Shown: positions 4,442-7,073 of the stretch, in pieces
Position numbering within the stretch: position 1 is the first letter of the stretch
Layout of the letters: each line of letters starts with the position of its first letter
Assembly (NCBI GenBank): GCA_024691665.1
Contig: JAILNJ010000033.1
Span: forward strand, 1 to 7,073
DNA length: 7,073 nucleotides
Direction of reading: 5' to 3'
Source of the DNA: Gammaproteobacteria bacterium
GTDB lineage: Bacteria; Bacillota_I; Bacilli_A; Izemoplasmatales; UBA1188
Position numbers and translations under genes: made by a program
Notes under the pieces: generated by a model
Told to the model about the DNA's origin: nothing
Databases searched by the model: none
The model's input: only the letters and a program-made list of their open reading frames with translations

Positions 4442-5809
4442 ATGAATAATTTGAATGAGTTGTGGATAAAAATAAAGGATGAATTAAAAAATGAAGTAGC
4501 TGAGAGTGTTTTTGATGATTACTTCTTAAATATTAACGAAATTTACAAGGAACAAAACAATAATTTATACCTCGTTGTAGAAAACAGTTTTTATAAAAAG
4601 AAAATACAAAATCAATATTTAGATAAATTAAATTATTTACTCCAAATGTATGATTCAGAAAAGAGATTTTATTTAATTACTAAAGAGGAGGCTCAAAAGG
4701 AAGAATCTAATAAAAAAGATATCAAAACTCCTTTAAAAGTAAGAAATAATGCCTCTGGATTAAACCCAAATTATACATTTTCAACATACATGGTAGGTGA
4801 TTCTAACAGAATGGCCCACAGATACGCTGTTTTAGTATCAGAACAAAGAGCTGATTTAGCTAATCCAGTATATATATTTGGTGGTGTTGGACTAGGTAAA
4901 ACTCACTTAATGCAAGCTATTGGAAATGCAATTGCGGAGACTGATTCAAACGCTAAAATATTATATACAAGCGCTCAAGATTTTTGTGATGAATATGTAA
5001 GATGCGTAGGTAAAGAAGGCTACACAAAATTCGCTCAAAAATTTGATGTAGATGTACTTTTAGTAGATGATATTCAAATCATTGAAAACAAAGATCAAAC
5101 TCAAATTGAGTTCTTCAAAATATTCGAAAGATTATCTAATAAGAATAAATTAATTATTCTTACATCAGATAAAAAGCCTACAGATTTAACTAATATTATG
5201 ACTAGACTTACTTCTAGATTTGAAAAAGGTTTAGCTTTCGATATCAGTAAGCCAAACAAAGAATTAAGAATCAAAATTTTAAATTCTAAGATCAAGCAAG
5301 AACTTCCAAATCCTGAAACGGTTCCAAGCGAAGTTGTAGACTATCTCGCAACTGTATGTGATAGAGATGTAAGACAACTTGAGGGATGTTTAAAAAGAGT
5401 TTTACTCGATTGTGAATTGTTTGAAAAAGATTTCACCATCGAAAACGCTAAAGAATCTCTTAAAAATATGTTAGATTTTACTTCTCAAGTATCTTCTTCT
5501 GCTTCAAACGATGATATCAAGAGATTAATCAGTATCGTTTGTGGTTACTTTAAAATAAGTGAGAGTGATTTCTTATCACAATCAAGAAAAAAAGAAATTG
5601 TTTACGCAAGACAAATTACTTGGTACTTACTTAAAGAAAAATACGATTTAACTTTTAAGAAAATTGGTTTACTCTTTGGTGGAAAAGACCACTCAACTAT
5701 CATGCATGGATGTGGAATAATCAGTGATTCTTTAAAAACGTCAAAGGAAACACAAAAGAACATTGAAAATATCCAAAGAAAGATGGGAAAAGACACAAAT
5801 ATTGTCTAA
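4442..5809 (+). CDS. dnaA: Chromosomal replication initiator protein DnaA
   Basis: An AAA+ ATPase that binds DnaA boxes and opens the origin. The 455 residues cover all four domains. Domain I is about 1-80 (LWIKIKDEL through KRFYLITKE). Domain II is a short charged linker (about 82-105). Domain III (about 107-345) has Walker A GGVGLGKT (147-154), Walker B VDVLLVDD (203-210), sensor 1 TSD (241-243), a probable arginine finger R259 in LTSRFEKG, and sensor 2 R311 in RDVRQLEG. Domain IV ends in the helix-turn-helix signature IGLLFGGKDHSTIMHGC (408-424), which reads the box. ATG at 4442 is chosen because AAAGGGG lies 7 nt upstream and MNNLNELW fits the family. A TTG at 4403 in frame would add 13 unlikely residues and sits over the putative -10. 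DnaA boxes upstream suggest autoregulation. There is no clear terminator before dnaN. Confidence 0.98.
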   Translation: MNNLNELWIKIKDELKNEVAESVFDDYFLNINEIYKEQNNNLYLVVENSFYKKKIQNQYLDKLNYLLQMYDSEKRFYLITKEEAQKEESNKKDIKTPLKVRNNASGLNPNYTFSTYMVGDSNRMAHRYAVLVSEQRADLANPVYIFGGVGLGKTHLMQAIGNAIAETDSNAKILYTSAQDFCDEYVRCVGKEGYTKFAQKFDVDVLLVDDIQIIENKDQTQIEFFKIFERLSNKNKLIILTSDKKPTDLTNIMTRLTSRFEKGLAFDISKPNKELRIKILNSKIKQELPNPETVPSEVVDYLATVCDRDVRQLEGCLKRVLLDCELFEKDFTIENAKESLKNMLDFTSQVSSSASNDDIKRLISIVCGYFKISESDFLSQSRKKEIVYARQITWYLLKEKYDLTFKKIGLLFGGKDHSTIMHGCGIISDSLKTSKETQKNIENIQRKMGKDTNIV

Positions 5810-5830
5810 TTAATATATAGTCAAGCAGTG

Positions 5831-5859
5831 TAGAAAATTGTATTAAAATATAGTATAAT
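5831..5859 (+). promoter_or_regulatory. Probable dnaN promoter
   Basis: A perfect -10 TATAAT (5854-5859) has a partial -35 TAGAAA (5831-5836, four of six bases) at 17-bp spacing. Transcription would start near 5866, giving a leader of about 70 nt. The DnaA-like box at 5870-5878 would then lie just downstream of the start point, where bound DnaA could repress. Confidence 0.6.
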
Positions 5860-5869
5860 ATTATAAAAG

Positions 5870-5878
5870 TTTTCCACA
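5870..5878 (+). promoter_or_regulatory. DnaA box in the dnaA-dnaN gap, one mismatch
   Basis: TTTTCCACA differs from the consensus at the third base and is identical to the minus-strand box at 4373-4381. A weaker partner, ATATCAACA (5878-5886, two mismatches), follows in the same orientation. Confidence 0.65.
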
Positions 5879-5925
5879 TATCAACATTGTAATAATAATA
5901 AATTAGAATATTAATGAATCATTAT

Positions 5926-5930
5926 AGGAG
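5926..5930 (+). promoter_or_regulatory. Shine-Dalgarno for dnaN
   Basis: AGGAG lies five bases before the ATG and fixes the dnaN start. Confidence 0.8.
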
Positions 5931-5935
5931 ACACC

Positions 5936-7060
5936 ATGAAATTTACTATCAATAAAAACCTATTAATTGAAAATCTTCAAATAGTTCAAAAAGCTATGGC
6001 TGTAAGATCTAATATGCCAGCTCTAACTGGTATATATACTAAAGTATCTGATGATAAGATTACTCTAGTAACATCTAATATTGATTTAGCTATTAAAGTA
6101 GAAATTGAAAATAAAGATTTTAAAATCGAAGATGCAGGTGAATGTTTAATTCCTGGTAAATTATTTGTTGATGTAGTAAGAAAATTCAATGGAGATGAAG
6201 TATCACTTGAATTAGTACAAGATAATGTATTAAGAATTGTGTCTGGTTATTCAGATGTGACTATGAATCTTCTTGAAGTTCAAGACTATCCACAACAAGC
6301 ATTTGATTTAAACAACAAACCAATTGTAGTAAATGGTAAGGAATTAAAAGAAATTATTAGACAAACTACGTTTGCAACTGCGACTTTAGAAAATAAACCT
6401 ATTTTAACTGGTGTTAACTTTAGAATTTATGGTAATAAATTACTTGCAGTATCTACAGACTCATTTAGACTTTCTAGAAGAGTTTCTATCTTGGATGATG
6501 ATTATCCAGAAACTAACATAATTATTCCTGCTAAGAGCTTAAACGAACTATCAAAGACTATTATGAGTGATGACGATGATGTAGAAATCTACTTAGAAAA
6601 AGGAAAAGTATTATTCTGCTTCGATAATATAGTATTCCAATCAAGATTATTAGAAGGAAATTATCCTGATACTACTAAATTAATTCCAACCGATTTTCCA
6701 ATTGTAATTAAGTTTAATAAGTTAGAATTAATTGAATCAATCGACAGAGTTTCTACAATGAACTCTAATGCTAATACAGCTGCAGTAGTTAAACTTCAAA
6801 TTCAATCTAATGGATCAGTAGTTTTAACTTCAAGTTCAACAGAGCTCGGTACTATGACAGACATGATTAATCCAGTTGATTTCCCATCAATGGGTGAAAT
6901 CAAAATTGCCTTCTCTTCTTTATATATTATGGATGCTTTAAAGGCATTTAATGGTGAAGAGGTTTATGTCAAATTCATTAGTGAAATTAGACAATTCATT
7001 ATTGAGTCTGAAGACGATAAAGGATTAGTAGAATTAGTACTCCCACTAAAGACAGAATAA
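5936..7060 (+). CDS. dnaN: DNA polymerase III beta subunit (sliding clamp)
   Basis: Forms the dimeric ring that tethers DNA polymerase III and many repair proteins to DNA. The 374 residues match the usual length and the three-domain build (about 1-120, 128-247, 250-374). Landmarks are MKFTINKNLL at the start, RSNMPALTGIY near 24, KPILTGVNF (154-162), STDSFRLSRR (173-182), LEGNYPDTTKLIP (239-251), and the C-terminal LVLPLKT that helps form the partner-binding cleft (canonical forms end LPVR or MPMR). The ATG is preceded by AGGAG at 5-nt spacing, a good site. The gene is complete and ends 13 bases before the window edge. It lies 126 bp after dnaA in the same direction, with its own probable promoter in the gap and possible read-through from dnaA. 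Confidence 0.98.
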   Translation: MKFTINKNLLIENLQIVQKAMAVRSNMPALTGIYTKVSDDKITLVTSNIDLAIKVEIENKDFKIEDAGECLIPGKLFVDVVRKFNGDEVSLELVQDNVLRIVSGYSDVTMNLLEVQDYPQQAFDLNNKPIVVNGKELKEIIRQTTFATATLENKPILTGVNFRIYGNKLLAVSTDSFRLSRRVSILDDDYPETNIIIPAKSLNELSKTIMSDDDDVEIYLEKGKVLFCFDNIVFQSRLLEGNYPDTTKLIPTDFPIVIKFNKLELIESIDRVSTMNSNANTAAVVKLQIQSNGSVVLTSSSTELGTMTDMINPVDFPSMGEIKIAFSSLYIMDALKAFNGEEVYVKFISEIRQFIIESEDDKGLVELVLPLKTE

Positions 7061-7073
7061 GTACTTAAATTAT

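Larger units (their letters stand above)
5810..5935. other. dnaA-dnaN intergenic region, possible second origin module
   Basis: This AT-rich gap of 126 bp holds a probable dnaN promoter, one near-consensus DnaA box and a TAATAATAATAA run (5890-5901) next to it. In Bacillus subtilis this gap carries the unwinding element of a bipartite origin. Here the box plus adjacent AT-rich repeat suggests a similar role, but the repeat polarity does not match the described DnaA-trio (5'-CTACTATTA-type on the box-left strand). Confidence 0.5.

Noticed and set aside
5101..6189. Minus-strand ORFs of 64-67 codons within dnaA and dnaN
   Set aside because: They are antisense shadows of conserved genes, with no ribosome site or recognisable protein.
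1..7073. A novel accessory, defence or mobile system
   Set aside because: All long frames are accounted for by conserved origin-proximal housekeeping genes, and there is no repeat array, transposase, integrase or unexplained gene.

Overview
The window is a chromosomal replication-origin neighbourhood of a very AT-rich, low-GC Gram-positive bacterium (Bacillota). I infer a Bacilli/Erysipelotrichia/Mollicutes-related lineage from the gene content, the AT-rich codon use (AGA arginines, many AAA/ATT/TTA codons) and YidC being a lipoprotein. Tryptophan is TGG where checked, and TGA ends both pth and rnpA, so the standard bacterial code fits better than the mycoplasma code. Species cannot be named from the sequence.

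Layout: all genes point away from an intergenic origin at about 4176-4441. To the left, on the minus strand, is one tightly packed cluster: rpmH (L34, 3974-4108), rnpA (RNase P protein, 3547-3885), yidC (membrane insertase, 2069-3550), jag/khpB (KH-R3H RNA-binding protein, 1458-2069), pth (peptidyl-tRNA hydrolase, 904-1455) and the 5' part of mfd (18-911). From rnpA onward the junctions overlap or nearly touch (ATGA, TAATG, a 2-nt gap, an 8-nt overlap), as expected of one translationally coupled operon. To the right, on the plus strand, are dnaA (4442-5809) and dnaN (5936-7060). Both arms are therefore co-oriented with replication.

Regulatory content: a consensus promoter (TTGACA, 17 bp, TATAAT) drives rpmH. 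A terminator-like hairpin lies between rpmH and rnpA, and rnpA has no visible Shine-Dalgarno. The origin region holds one perfect DnaA box (TTATCCACA), an inverted near-perfect partner 5 bp away, a weaker box, and AT-rich stretches. It also has two copies of TTGAAATGTTAAAA exactly 22 bp apart, and part of this motif recurs at the putative extended -10 of dnaA. A further DnaA-like box sits in the dnaA-dnaN gap beside the probable dnaN promoter, so the origin may be bipartite as in Bacillus.

Together the genes serve replication initiation and processivity (DnaA, beta clamp), ribosome and tRNA maturation or recycling (L34, RNase P, Pth), membrane protein insertion (YidC), RNA binding (Jag) and transcription-coupled repair (Mfd). 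I see no mobile element, CRISPR array, tRNA or unknown defence-like system. This is core housekeeping DNA. The points worth a second look are the early stop in mfd, the large extracytoplasmic domain of YidC, the jag-pth-mfd junction, the rpmH-rnpA hairpin and the origin repeats.
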